Positions 45,001-53,799 of a stretch of DNA of 64,000 nucleotides are shown piece by piece. The notes under the pieces were generated by a model. It searched no databases and had not been told where the DNA came from. It saw nothing but the letters and a program-made list of their open reading frames with translations. Position 1 is the stretch's first letter. Each line of letters starts with the position of its first letter. Origin of the DNA: Echinarachnius parma (lineage: Eukaryota; Echinodermata; Echinoidea; Clypeasteroida; Echinarachniidae). A program made the translations under genes and the position numbers. Location: positions 101,965 to 165,964 of the forward strand of contig JBAMJV010005517.1 in the NCBI GenBank assembly GCA_037951105.1. Direction: 5' to 3'.

Positions 45001-45147
45001 TGGTGGCAGTCGATTTGATAATTTATCATTGTCATGCTGCTGCTGATGATGACAACAACTTTTCCTCACCTTATTTCTTATGCTATTTCTCCCTTATGTG
45101 TCGTCCATACAGGCAAGAAGAACTACACGCTCATCAAGTGGATATGA
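33095..45147 (+). CDS. YARS2: Mitochondrial tyrosyl-tRNA synthetase (first exon not found)
   Basis: Exons: 33095-33238, 33825-33972, 34165-34340, 35110-35211, 37327-37441, 37866-37944, 38358-38467, 39431-39529, 39801-39867, 40658-40843, 43072-43197, 45113-45147. All join in phase with GT-AG borders and give about 461 residues; the human enzyme has 477. The enzyme charges mitochondrial tRNA-Tyr with tyrosine in the matrix. Visible hallmarks: [18 protein letters not shown] (HIGH box, as HIGN), [33 protein letters not shown] (tyrosine binding), KLGKSAGNA (KMSKS box), LFTFLPL, and a C-terminal S4-like RNA-binding domain ending NYTLIKW. The first recognised exon starts in mid-codon and opens with a basic, Leu-rich stretch like a mitochondrial targeting peptide, so the missing first exon may be short. 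Decayed exon copies sit in several introns. Confidence 0.93.
33825..33972 (+). CDS. YARS2: YARS2 exon with the HIGH-type box
   Basis: Codes [10 protein letters not shown], then [20 protein letters not shown]. The class I HIGH motif reads HIGN at 33901-33912. In human YARS2 the same place reads HVGH; the first and third residues, which carry most of the ATP contact, are kept. Ends phase 0 at GTAAGT. Confidence 0.92.
34362..34630. mobile_element. Short MITE of the GCTCGACACTAGC/GGGCAAGTAAA family
   Basis: The left end is GGGCTCGACACTAGCACTTG. The right end is its degraded inverse (GGGCTAGTAG...GTGAGTGTGGGGGCT). Internal GGGCAAGTAAAA repeats occur in both orientations. It is a satellite-free relative of the 3,009-6,268 element; other remnants are at 32690-32704, 35219-35280, 36303-36600 and 37600-37740. 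Confidence 0.65.
35339..36230. mobile_element. MITE with TCAGGCATGAAAA ends, containing a nested MITE
   Basis: Ends are TCAGGCATGAAAATTT and its inverse TTTTCATGCCTGA. The interior includes ACCGCGTTTCCGCGGATTTC and, nested, the TTAA element at 35458-35994. The element sits inside a duplicated segment: the flank ACTATGGCCGTTACTTCTGG that follows repeats the 3' end of the YARS2 exon at 35110-35211, donor included (36232-36285). Confidence 0.7.
35458..35994. mobile_element. TTAA-target MITE (AGGGGTAGTTTAGTTTTGG family), copy 1
   Basis: Terminal inverted repeats AGGGGTAGTTTAGTTTTGGT and ACCAAAACTGAACTACCCCT. TTAA flanks at 35454-35457 and 35995-35998. piggyBac and Kolobok use TTAA. A nearly identical second copy at 41248-42732 carries a secondary insertion. 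No coding region. Confidence 0.85.
36894..37205 (+). pseudogene. Two decayed copies of the YARS2 exon at 37327
   Basis: Copy 1 (36894-36990) reads through [15 protein letters not shown] then TAG. Copy 2 (37114-37205) is more diverged ([15 protein letters not shown]) and then stops. Acceptors TTTCTGGCAG and GTTTGCAG are kept; donors are not. Confidence 0.75.
37327..37441 (+). CDS. YARS2: YARS2 exon with the YQ-x(3)-AYD tyrosine-pocket motif
   Basis: Codes [20 protein letters not shown] then [10 protein letters not shown], closely matching human [20 protein letters not shown]. Two decayed copies of the exon sit upstream at 36894-36990 and 37114-37205 (spacing 220 and 213 bp), each with an intact CAG acceptor and an in-frame break in the part coding YQ(V)FQ. 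Confidence 0.92.
38151..38240 (+). pseudogene. Decayed copy of the KMSKS exon
   Basis: TTTGACAATTCCACTTACCA then CCAGCTCCTGGGGAGATAAA keeps the outline of the exon but has a TAA inside and a degraded acceptor (TTCTAAG). It cannot be read through. Confidence 0.7.
38358..38467 (+). CDS. YARS2: YARS2 exon with the KMSKS-type box
   Basis: Codes [20 protein letters not shown] then [21 protein letters not shown] (38396-38410) is the class I KMSKS equivalent and matches the human form exactly. A decayed copy lies about 207 bp upstream at 38151-38240. Confidence 0.92.
38581..39231. mobile_element. Foldback element with about 150 bp arms and a tRNA-like core
   Basis: The left arm AAACAAAACTAAATCTGTTC ... 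GGCTTGGGTAGAGAAGATTA ... GAGTAATCTTCTATTG (38581-38728) pairs with the right arm (39062-39231) in inverse orientation. The central 330 bp include, on the minus strand near 38985-39052, GGTGGCTTAGCGGTTAGAGT, which matches a tRNA A box, with only a weak B box. It lies in a YARS2 intron. Confidence 0.75.
38985..39052 (-). tRNA. tRNA-derived (SINE-like) remnant inside the foldback element
   Basis: Minus-strand GAGCATGGTGGCTTAGCGGT then TAGAGTGTCTGCATCACGCA resembles the 5' half of a tRNA. The A box TGGCTTAGCGG is good. The B box region (GGGTCATACC) is degraded and there is no convincing acceptor stem, so this is not a functional tRNA gene. Confidence 0.45.
41248..42732. mobile_element. TTAA-target MITE, copy 2, interrupted by a Helitron-like element
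   Basis: Same termini and TTAA flanks (41244-41247, 42733-42736) as copy 1. Its sequence follows copy 1 up to ACAGGCTTTTTA and resumes at TTACTTAGTTGTTTG, with 947 bp inserted between. Confidence 0.85.
41663..42609. mobile_element. Helitron-like element inside the TTAA MITE
   Basis: Starts TGCCTCCGCCAACGAAGTGG then CCGGAGGCATTATG and (GTCC)n. It holds about five internal units with GTCAAAGGTCAAGGTCACAG. It ends with the perfect palindrome TCGATTGCGCGCAATCGA, eight bases, CTAG. Relative to the copy at 20778-21452, both arms of the palindrome changed together (C to T and G to A). The uninterrupted MITE at 35458 supplies the empty site. Confidence 0.75.
43072..43197 (+). CDS. YARS2: YARS2 exon with the S4-like RNA-binding domain
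   Basis: Codes [20 protein letters not shown] then a helix ending HISLLRT, the usual S4 pattern at the C-terminus of bacterial-type tyrosyl-tRNA synthetases. It continues in the last exon (45113-45147). A decayed copy of its second half lies at 43447-43545 after an (ATC)n tract. Confidence 0.9.
43228..43450. repeat. (ATC)n-rich tract followed by a YARS2 exon remnant
   Basis: Imperfect ATCATC/ACCATC repeats fill the stretch. Directly after it (43447-43545) lies TTCTATGTCAACCAGCAGAG and GGGACGTCACATCCT, a decayed copy of exon 43072-43197 with an in-frame TAG. A second (ATC)n region is at 44515-44900. Confidence 0.8.
43546..44510. other. Intron of YARS2; no gene seen
   Basis: Contains TGACGTCATGTCCGACGATG near 43745 and TGACGTCATC near 44281, both CRE-like but without promoter context. 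No exon, element ends or RNA gene recognised. Confidence 0.4.
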
Positions 45148-45222
45148 CCGTGACCTTGCGTCCTCGGCTCATTTCAGGAGTAGACCTCTGCAGACAAGTC
45201 TTTCAGGAGGAGCTGCTTCATC

Positions 45223-45290
45223 CGGTGCGATGGCTCTGAGGTTGAGTGTCTGCCTCGTGATCAGGAGGTCGCAGGTTTGAACCCTGATTT
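45223..45290 (+). tRNA. tRNA-derived SINE remnant just after the YARS2 stop
   Basis: CGATGGCTCTGAGGTTGAGT (A-box-like) is followed 30 bases later by GTCGCAGGTTTGAACCCTGA, a near-perfect B box. The layout is that of a tRNA head of a SINE. It starts about 75 bp after the stop and so probably lies in the 3' UTR. The acceptor stem is not convincing. Confidence 0.55.
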
Positions 45291-46085
45291 ACATTGATAA
45301 TGTATCTGCATTCAATTAGCCCTGCTAATGTATAATGTTTTACTCAACTGAGCATTATGTATTATTACTCCGAGTGGCTTTATTACTCATGTACTTAGCT
45401 TTATAGGGGTAAATTCAAGCTGTACTGACAAGGCATGCTACATATTTCAAGGAATACAACCGTGACATGCGCCTAGTATTGAGAGCAGAAAAGTGGTTAA
45501 AGTGTCTTGCTGTAACATTGGTATTGAAAGTAAGGCCATTTTACTTGGGTGAGCAGTGCTCATCTGGTAAATGGCTACCCTAAAGAAAAGAGTATTATTA
45601 TTGTTGATATTATTATGTATGTTCAATTTTGAGCCTTCAAAGTAAATGTGAAAACTCAATATGATCCAAGCCACCAGATGTAATGCATCCAAATCTGTAT
45701 GTACACATTCGGATTGTATGCCATGCCAGTGATAAGAGATCGTCAGATACGTTTATCAGAGAGTTTTTTTGCGCAGTAGTTTGACTATAGGCAAGATTAT
45801 TTATTTTCATATTTAGATATACAGTTTAGTATTGAGATTTGCAATGAGGAATAATCCCAAAGCATATTTATTTCACTACTTCAAAACTGCAAAGTGTATG
45901 TGTTGGCCAACTCTTTATTCATTCTTGATATACTGCAATTTTTCTCATGAATACAATAATTTTTGTTCATTAGAGTTTATATTGGCATAACCCTACAGCA
46001 AACATGCATTTTTATTTTTTTCAAATGTACACAGTGTATGTGTTGGCAAACTCTTTATGCATTCTTTGATATACTGGGTTTTTTC
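45291..46085. other. No gene seen; one short local duplication
   Basis: AT-rich DNA. A phrase of about 60 bases, AAAGTGTATGTGTTGGCCAA and CTCTTTATTCATTCTTGATA, at about 45892-45950 recurs at about 46030-46082. No exon chain on either strand. Confidence 0.5.
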
Positions 46086-46370
46086 TTATGAATTTTTTTT
46101 TGTATAACACAACAAGGCGCTACTATTCACACAACTAACTGTATTAAAAAAAACGAATAGCTGCAACAAAACAGATTGGTTGTGGTATGTGGCTGGGGCC
46201 AAATTGTTCCTGTATGCTTCATTGACATCAAATCTTTCAATAGCGGGGCACCATGTTCCAAAGTCATTTGTAGTCGCCCCCTCTGCGCTTCCATGCGGCC
46301 CAAACTGCTGCCTTTGTTGCAGGGACATCAACATTATTCTTGTGGATGGCTTCAGCCATCCTTTTGTCAT
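46086..46370 (-). pseudogene. Diverged relative of the 2.47 kb array's exon-like segment
   Basis: Minus-strand DVPATKAAVWAAWKRRGG and an overlapping frame are recognisably related to the array segment around 55215-55400 (DVPATKAAVWAT), including GCGGGGCACCA(T/A)GTTCC and the following TGAGAGTAGGTAA. The open frame is short and the protein is not recognised. It indicates an older copy of the array unit outside the array. Confidence 0.45.
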
Positions 46371-46842
46371 TGCCTGAAAATCACTTCACTATTTTACCTT
46401 TGTGAGAGTAGGTAATATTCATATCAAATCTCAACTCTTTATTTTAAAAGAAAGCAACATATTTTGTAATGACGTACCCTATTCATATAATGGATGCGTC
46501 CGCATCGACGGTTTAACGTGTACGGCCTACGCTAGTCTGTTGCGGAGACCCTCTAATACCCAGTAACCGTGTATTGTGCAAGAGAGCGCGTTTGGTTTTA
46601 CTTGGTTTTACTATGCAGCTTGACTGTGTGTCTAAAACAAAGACTAACACTCGCAAATGGCTGATCTACCATCCCGTGGAAGATGAATATTCGTTATTTA
46701 ATAGGTTTACATTAGAAATAAACAACAACCAATGTGCAAAGAGAGAAAGACTCGCGCTCCGCACTCGATGTGTTCGCTTCGCTCACGATGCTCGCTCGGC
46801 TCGCGTAATTGTGCATATAGCGTGAGAGTCTTGACGAAAGAC

Positions 46843-47826
46843 TAGTTTGATTGCTGCGAGTCGGACGTCTGCCCAGGTTGTTTTTTTGCCTTCTGTTCCT
46901 TCATATACTCAAAATGGCCTCCAGCGCCACCTCTACCAGCATGCCCCTCGTCACCACGTAGAGGGGCATTGCGGCAGCGTCCTTGGGACCGATGCAGTGG
47001 TGTAGGCAGCTGCATGTCGTTTGAACCGTCTCCTCCACGTCAAAACACCTCCTCCTCTATAGTCGTCTCACCTTGCTCTTGCATTTATCCCTGTGTGTAA
47101 TGGACGACCCATCCAATAACTCTTCAGCACTGGTCCGCATAAGAAGTGCTGTACAGATACGTCGTATTAAAACAAAACTATGTACCTCGGCAAAAAAGTC
47201 ATCCTAATTGATCCCATATCGGGGTGCCATCATTATGCAACTAACCTGCACATAAAATGTGTCTTTGAAAGCTCCAGTCTGTGTGCTACACGGTGCATTT
47301 TGATCAACCATGGAGCATCTTCCTGTTGGAATCTTGTCAGAACTCCACTCTTTGCACCAAAGTTGACAGCAGCACCATCAGCTGCCGATGCCACAAAACC
47401 GTTCTTCAAGTCAAGGTTGCGCTCTTCACTCGGCTTCCTGATTGCCTGCTCGACCCCCGCCGCATCACATCTCTCTGGTTCTGCAATCCTACATCAAAGA
47501 GAAATAAATTATAAAATAATAATCATTAATCATTGTTGTGAGATTTTCCACTTCCTGTTTCATTGTAATGTCATCATTTTCCTGAACAGTTTCATGTGCG
47601 TTTAGGGGCTCTCATCAGGATGTACCGAAGCATCACAGCAGCTTCCTTTGCATTCATGCAGCGGTGTAGGCCACTACATGTCTTGTCTTTAGTCTCCTTT
47701 AGATAGAACACCTCCTCCTCCACCACTGTCAACTTTGCCACGCTCTTGCATAAATCCTGTGGGTAATGACATCTGAACCCTTCAATCGTTAATATCTTTT
47801 TTACCGAAAGGGAAATTGCAAAAAAC
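46843..47826. repeat. Segmental duplication, copy A
   Basis: About 1 kb starting TAGTTTGATTGCTGCGAGTC and ending ACCGAAAGGGAAATTGC matches 48862-49836 at an offset of 2,014-2,019 bp with few differences. Both copies carry the hAT-like exon. Confidence 0.85.
47246..47488 (-). CDS. hAT/ZNF862-like transposase-derived exon, copy A
   Basis: On the minus strand the exon reads ADGAAVNFGAKSGVLTRFQQ then EDAPWLIKMHRVAHRLELSK. It matches the DGA(S/A)VN.GKKSG...WL...HC(V/F)AHRLELA core of hAT-type RNase H domains found in ZNF862-like proteins. The usual Cys before VAHRLEL is Arg here. The flanks have an acceptor (GATGTAG) and a donor (GTTAGT). Neighbouring minus-strand segments (GLHRCMNAKEAAVM near 47640-47680; CLHHCIGPKDAAAMPL near 46950-47000) may be further exons but are unrecognised. 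Whether a complete gene exists is unclear. Confidence 0.55.
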
Positions 47827-48442
47827 ATGTAAAGCTATGCATACGTTTGCAACCATTTATTTGTCTGCCAATGGCATCCTGACTCTAGGAGCTCACATGC
47901 TAGAATGAATCATTATATTACGTACATGCCAGTATAAGTATAATCTAGACGCTTCTAGATCTGCCCAACTCTGCATCAGACAATGACCTGTTGATGCACT
48001 ATAATTCTTTACGCTAGTAAACAAGAAGCAATGTAGACATGCAGTGTTATGTGCATGCATAGCTAGGCACTTTTATGTATACAGTGTGTATACAACTTAA
48101 CCAGCAGTGTGTGTGTGTGTGTGTATATATAGACTGTCTGCAACTAGTCTAGGTTTAAAAAAAAAAAACATTTTAAAAGCATTATTGTCCTGTCCTTTAT
48201 GTGTGCTATTGACATTCAGTCTGTCTTTTCTCTTTTTTCTTTAATGTCCTTTCATCAATGATATTTCTCCTCCTTTCCATAAATAAATGTTCACGTAAAA
48301 AATAACTCACAATGTTTCCTATTTAAAGCACAATAATAAACTATGAGGGGAGAGGTTCCAGAACATACACCTTCTTCCTGGAACTTTCAGGCTGTAGTCT
48401 CTTTCCTCTCTTGGCCTGATCCATCCATTGCTTTGGTTTTTT

Positions 48443-48640
48443 TTAAAGAGGAACACCATATCGCCTTGAAATTTCCTGCAATTCCTTTCCATGGTACACT
48501 CTCAAAGAGGGCCTCCAGAAGGCCATGACCTCCGCCTCACTGCTGGCCTTGTAGAAGCCTACTGCTCCCTTCATGCAGCCTTTGTAGATTGCATCCTCCT
48601 TTCCATGGTACACCACCTCTCCATGATGCAGAAGGATCAC
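48443..48640 (-). CDS. Unrecognised minus-strand open segment
   Basis: Codes GKEDAIYKGCMKGAVGFYKA and SSEAEVMAFWRPSLRVYHGK, then ELQEISRRYGVPL. A VYHGKE phrase occurs twice. Balanced composition suggests a real or former exon of the minus-strand family. No domain recognised. Confidence 0.3.
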   Translation of the reverse strand: MILLHHGEVVYHGKEDAIYKGCMKGAVGFYKASSEAEVMAFWRPSLRVYHGKELQEISRRYGVPL

Positions 48641-48861
48641 ATCTTTGATGAAAACTGAGCCTAGTTTATTACATTACCATATTCGATCTTATGATTAACA
48701 ATATGAAATTATTGGATCTGGTTGATCTACCAGTAATCAAGTTTTAAGTAAGATATCAAAATAAGCAACATCATACCTTGCACAGAAATTGACACAGGTT
48801 TTGTTCCCGGCCCCATTCTTTGCCATCGTAACTACAAAAGGGTTGCTGGCCTCGTGTACGG

Positions 48862-49836
48862 TAGTTTGATTGCTGCGAGTCGGACGCCTGCCCAGCTTGT
48901 TTTTTTGCCTTCTGTTCCTTCATAATGGCCTCCAGCGCCACCTCTACCAGCATGCCCCTCGTCACCACGTAGAGGGGCATTGCTGCAGCCTCCTTGGGAC
49001 CGATGCAATGGTGTAGGCAGCTGCATGTCGTTTGAACCATCTCCTCCACGTCAAAACACCTCCTCCTCTATAGTCGTCCTCACATTGCCCTTGCATTTAT
49101 CCCTGTGTGTAATGGACGACCCATCCAATAACTCTTCAGCACTGGTCCGCATATTAAGAAGTGTTGTACAGATACGTCGTATTAAAACAAAACTATGTAC
49201 CTCGCAAAAAAGTCATCCTAATTAATCCCATATCGGGGTGCCATCATTATGCAACTAACCTGCACATAAAATGTGTCTTTGAAAGCTCCAGTCTGTGTGC
49301 CACATGGTGCATTTTGATCAACCATGAAGCATCTTCCTGTTGGAATCTTGTCAGAACTCCACTCTTTGCACCAAAGTTGACAGCAGCACCATCAGCTGCC
49401 GATGCCACGAAACCATTCTTCAAGTCAAGGTTGCACTCTTCACTCGGCTTCCTGATTGCCTGCTCGACCCCCGCCGCATCACATCTCTCTGGTTCTGCAA
49501 TCCTACATCAAAGAGAAATAAATTATAAAATAATAATCATTAATCATTGTTGTGAGATTTTCCACTTCCTGTTTCATTGTAATGTCATCATTTTCCTGAA
49601 GAGTTTCATGTGCGTTTAGGGGCTCTCATCAGGATGTACTGAAGCATCACAGCAGCTTCCTTTGCATTCATGCAGCGGTGTAGGCCACTACATGTCTTGT
49701 CTTTAGTCTCCTTTAGATAGAACACCCCCTCCACCACTGTCAACTTTGCCACGCTCTTGCATAAATCCTGTGGGTAATGACATCTGAACCCTTCAATCGT
49801 TAATATCTTTTTTACCGAAAGGGAAATTGCAAAAAC
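48862..49836. repeat. Segmental duplication, copy B
   Basis: Partner of 46843-47826. It differs by scattered substitutions and small indels, for example CTCCTCCTCCACC in copy A against CCCCCTCCACC here. The 1 kb between the copies contains an unrelated minus-strand open stretch (48443-48640) and a purine/AT-rich filler. Confidence 0.85.
49260..49502 (-). CDS. hAT/ZNF862-like transposase-derived exon, copy B
   Basis: Same exon as copy A with a handful of changes, still open with the same splice borders. The downstream segment (49606-49790) codes GLHRCMNAKEAAVMLQYILM and the further one (48865-49070) CLHHCIGPKEAAAMPLYVVT. That both copies keep the frame suggests a recent duplication or some constraint. 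Confidence 0.55.
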
Positions 49837-49937
49837 GGAAACATGTCCCATGCTTCTTTGTAAATAAGAATACAAGGCATGAGGGAACCGTTAGAATTTC
49901 AGTTGGATTTTGAGGATATGAACAATATTAGAACATG

Positions 49938-50499
49938 CTACAACATGTTCATCATTTCCTTATATGTGGAAACTTTGGTGTTGTATGATTGAAGGACAAC
50001 CTTCAACTGTTGCCTTTCTCTGATGTTGTCCGAAGGAAATGGAGTCTTTCGGACTACCATTCTTCCGACTTTGCGACCCGGTATGGTACGGAAGATGTCC
50101 GTGTACTCTACGGCGAAACGAGACGAATCCTCCTTGTAGGCAGCGTACCTGTCCTTGTGAGGATGACTACCCTCATACACGCTGGCCAAGCGGGATGCCA
50201 CATCCACGTCGAGCTCGTGGCCTAAGCTGCCTGATGATTGACCGGCTTTCCGCATGCTGTCATAGGTGCACTGGCCATTGCAGCCCTCCACCATCTGGTC
50301 CGAGCTGCCCTTTCTGCAGAAACGGAAGATGTTGTCCTCGGATTCCGCCTCGATGACGTCTGCGACTTGTGACATCAGAAATTGGCGCCAAATGTTTCCA
50401 ACAATGGTTTGGGCGCAAGACTCGATGTCGATGTCTGGTTGGTGTAGGCGGATCTCTTGCCCCATGGTAGCCGCGTATGAAATTGCTATGAACTGAGTG
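49938..50499 (-). CDS. Unrecognised minus-strand exon-like open frame, about 175 residues
   Basis: Preceded on the minus strand by a good acceptor (TTACTTTTCACTCAG ending near 50497). It codes a hydrophilic protein segment including HELDVDVASRLASVYEGSHP and FRTIPGRKVGRMVVRKTPFP, and ends at a stop at 49938. It lies just downstream of the YqaJ-like exon and could be its next exon, but I do not recognise the YqaJ core in it. Confidence 0.4.
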
Positions 50500-50624
50500 A
50501 AAAGTAATCAAAATGACATTAAATTTACTGTAAATCTTTGTGTATTATATAAGACGCACTTTTTCCGAGAAGGTATTTGAGCTTATATTGACCACACTCA
50601 CCAGCAGAAAATTATCGTCATTAC

Positions 50625-51293
50625 ATTGTGGCACACCGAAGCTGTTATGCGTCCTTTTCTGTGACTCTTCCATTCTGCGTTAGCTGCCTGGCCGCGTGTA
50701 ACCCTCTCCAGTTCTTCAACATCAGAAGTACTGGCCATACGTCTGCACCGCTCCGTGCGCGGCAGCACAGGGAGCACAAACACGGCCGCCGGCCGGATCC
50801 CATCCTCCACTAGCTGGTCCACGAACTCCCAAAGTTGGGAGTTCGTGGTGGCTGCCGAAGTGTAGTGCCTCAGAGGCGCGACCTCCGGCTCCTTGGCTGA
50901 TGGTTCCTGTGCCGCCATTGTCACCTGCGGCTTTCAGCAGTTCCGGGTTCTGCGGACAATAACGGGCGAGATCGCCATTGACTCCACAGATGGGGCATGT
51001 GAGCAAAGCGAGGAAAGGTCGTTGGTCCCCATATCGAGGACCAACACCCTTCCCCGAGCCGCCCCTAACCTCCCTACGTATCGCCTCATGTTTTTATGCA
51101 TTCGCCTGAATGTGAGGCCTCCCTCACCTACACACTCCACCTGGTATGGCTGTCCCCCCACTGTGACCGTCGTGGCCCCAGTCCCCCCTGCCACCCTTCT
51201 TACAGAACTGTGACCAAAAAGCAAATATTGCATCATTATAAAAAGGAAAAACCTGCCCAGCCTATAGAAGAAAAAATGAGAAATGCTAAACAT
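50625..51293 (-). pseudogene. SGNH-like plus YqaJ-like segment with in-frame stop
   Basis: Minus strand. The first part has LLFGHSSVRRV, GEGGLTF and VLVLDMGTNDLSS, matching blocks I to III of SGNH-type domains often seen in retroelement-like proteins. An in-frame TGA follows at 50934-50936. The same frame resumes with QLWEFVDQLVEDGIRPAAVF then VLPVLPRTERC (late SGNH block), then RGQAANAEWKSHRKGRITAS, the N-terminal motif of YqaJ-type exonucleases, up to a GTAATG donor at 50624. A YqaJ core exon with catalytic Asp/Glu was not found. Confidence 0.5.
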
Positions 51294-52197
51294 TATGCAT
51301 GTACTCTATACCAACCATAAAAATGCTACACATTATACATGTACTCTATGCCATCAATAAGAATGCTAAACATTATTCCTTATACAAAAAACACGTGCCA
51401 TGATGTTATCCAAAAATAAGGTGGCAAACCCTACTTCGAGCATAATACTTTTAAGCGACCCGGCAAGGTCTACTTTAATCATTTTATAACAAAGCCAACT
51501 TCAAATTTTGTACTTATACTCATATTCTAAACAATTGAACATTTCTCTATTTGAGCATTTCCAAACAATTTAACATTTCCCTATTTGAGTATTCTATAAC
51601 ACTAATTAATGACCTTTCGATAATTGGTAACTCCCCGATTCCGGCGGCACTAGCAAGGAACTGGATATCCCAGCCTTCCTCCCCCGGACGCCCAAATCAG
51701 GGAGGTACACAATCATCTATTGAGCGCTGACCTGGGCAGCCGATACGGGTTAGCATTCTGACCCCTCGTTGACCGTTGGGATCGTCTAACAACCGGCTGT
51801 TCCGGGGCAGCTCTCAATCCCGGTCGCTCCCATACTGTGTGTGGGTCCACCCTCGGAAAGTTTGGGACTAATACATACTCTTCTTCATCTCCACTTTCTG
51901 GGGGGCCCACACCTATTTCCAGGAAATCACCTAAAATAACCGTTTCCCTACCGTACTCATTTTCGGCTTCTTCACACCCTTCTTTCAACTTTAATAATTT
52001 CGTATTAACTACCTTCAACGGCCCTCCTTTTACGGGCCGAATTCGATACACATCTTGCTCGATATTATGCCATATTACTACATACAAATCATCAAAATAA
52101 ACATCTTCCAATTTATGCCTTTGTGCAAATGCGCATCTCTTCAAATAGACCAAGGAGCCAATTGACGGACATGTCTTAGTTCCCGGGACTCTAACAT

Positions 52198-52719
52198 CTA
52201 CCTTCCTATCATTTTTAGCTGCACCCTCCTAATCCTGGATGTAACAACCTCTTTTGCCCTTTCGAACATGGCGGCTTGTTGCTCTACATATGCTTGCTCC
52301 CAATTCACGTCATTTATCCCAAACAACTGGTCAAGAGGAATCCTCTCTTTTCTACCAAACATGAGTGAATATGGAGTAACCCCCGTTGTAGCATGAGGAG
52401 TGGTATTGTAAACATATACTAAGTGTGGCAACAGCTCAGGCCATCTTCGCCTATCTCTTACATCCAGCGATTCATTATAATATTCCTCAAAAATTAAGGA
52501 GGTTTCTGCCCCCGTATCTAATAAACATAATGTATCCACTCCTAACAAATTAATCTGCACTTTTGGGCTTTTAAATATTAATATTTCCATATTGTCTTGC
52601 TTGGTAGCCCGTGCCGAACCACCATTTTCCTCCCTCACCTGGGCCCCGGTGGGGGAGGCATCTAGTTTTCCCGACACTGATATGGCCCTGCTGGCGGGCG
52701 ACCTTGAAGATAGGGGCAA
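52198..52719 (-). pseudogene. Protease-integrase junction ORF of the deleted Gypsy element
   Basis: The open frame runs from gag/protease linker through DTGAETS to EEYYNE, then abruptly SLDVRDRRRWPELLPHLVYV of integrase. The frame stays open across the deletion joint, so a short protease-integrase product would be encoded. It ends at a stop at 52198; the integrase tail continues in another frame. Confidence 0.7.
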
Positions 52720-52811
52720 GCAGCCCGATAATGCCCTAATTCCCTACAGTTCCAACATTCCGGTAACCCCTTTTTTTGACTACCCTTTTGCTGCTCCAGC
52801 AACATGTCCAC

Positions 52812-53620
52812 TGAGCACTGTAACTTTTCGAGGACAGCTACAAGCTTGGAGGTCGGAGTGTCCGAGCCCTGTGCTCCCGATGTCCGGGCAAGCCCCGGGC
52901 CCTGACGAACCTCCGCCCCCCCTCGCTTCCCCACGTCTATCCTCTACCGGGTCTAATTCTGAAAGCAAACTATGGGCTGCCTCCCTCATATCCTCAAAAG
53001 TTTTAATGTCCTTGGACATTTCCAATCGCTTTAATTCTAAACGACCTACTGAGCTTCGTGCCCCGGCCACAAATTGTCCAATAAGGGCCTGTTCCCGCAA
53101 TCCCCGAAGTGCTACTTACTTTCTGTACCGATGTCGCAGCCCCCCCATTTCTGTGAGCAAGGCATTTTCTTTGTCCCCATCCTGCTCATCTTGCTGTTCA
53201 TCTTGCTGTTCGTCTTGTTGCTCAGTCTCCTGGCTGTTACCCTGGCTGTCTACATCCATCGGTTCTTCATCATCTGATGACAAGTCGAGCTCTTCTGCTT
53301 CACTTTGATTACATGTCCACTGAGCACTGTAACTTTTCAAGGACAGCTACAAGATTGGAGGTCGGAGTGTCCGAGCCCTGTGCTCCCGATGTCCGGGCAA
53401 GCCCCGGGCCCTGACAAACCTCCGCCCCCCTCGCTTCCCCACGTCTAACCTCTACTGGGTCTACTTCTGAAAGAAAACTATGGGCTGCCTCCCTCATATC
53501 CTCATAAGCTTTAATGTCCTTGGACATTTCCAATCGCTTTAATTCTAAACGAACTACTGAGCTTCGTGCCCCGGCCACAAATTGTCCAATAAGGGCCTGT
53601 TCCCGCAATCCCTGAAGTGC
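52812..53620 (-). repeat. Direct duplication within gag
   Basis: About 300 bp coding LREQALIGQFVAGARSSV and SKDIK(T/A)(F/Y)EDMREAAHS occurs at about 52812-53108 and again at 53321-53618 (offset 509 bp). Between them lies an acidic segment with QQDEQQDEQQDEQDGDKE and a Ser/Asp stretch (53116-53300). The extra copy suggests unequal exchange or template switching. Confidence 0.75.
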
Positions 53621-53799
53621 TACTTTCTGTGCTGATGTCGCAGCCCCCAATGCCCCATCATACAAGCGTATTAACTCCCTACCAAATTACATTAGGGTCT
53701 CATCCCTGAGCTGGTGGCGATCATAAAAAGCCTGCTACAGGAACTGCACCGTCTGTCTACTACCAACATATACATATTACATATACATGAGAATAGGTA

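Larger units (their letters stand above)
51640..53735 (-). mobile_element. Internally deleted Ty3/Gypsy retrotransposon
   Basis: Minus strand order: gag (53665 to about 52600) with a CWNCRELGHYRAAC zinc knuckle; protease (LLDTGAETSLIF, about 52520); then, joined directly after the protease, the C-terminal part of integrase (YNTTPHATTGVTPYSLMFGR, about 52350-52420); then, after a frameshift, an integrase tail with RRSQRSTRGQNANPYRLP ending at 51713. Reverse transcriptase, RNase H and the integrase catalytic core are missing. A purine run (rc of 51681-51692) after the stop may be the polypurine tract; LTRs were not delimited. Confidence 0.8.

Noticed and set aside
45223..45290. Functional tRNA gene
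   Set aside because: A- and B-box-like sequences are present, but no consistent acceptor stem or anticodon arm can be formed; a SINE head is more likely.
47180..49619. Plus-strand frames of 141-152 residues in the segmental duplication
   Set aside because: Antisense of the hAT-like exon, whose motif is clear on the minus strand.
52592..53308. Plus-strand 238-residue frame
   Set aside because: It is the antisense shadow of Gypsy gag/protease, which has zinc knuckle and DTGA motifs on the minus strand.
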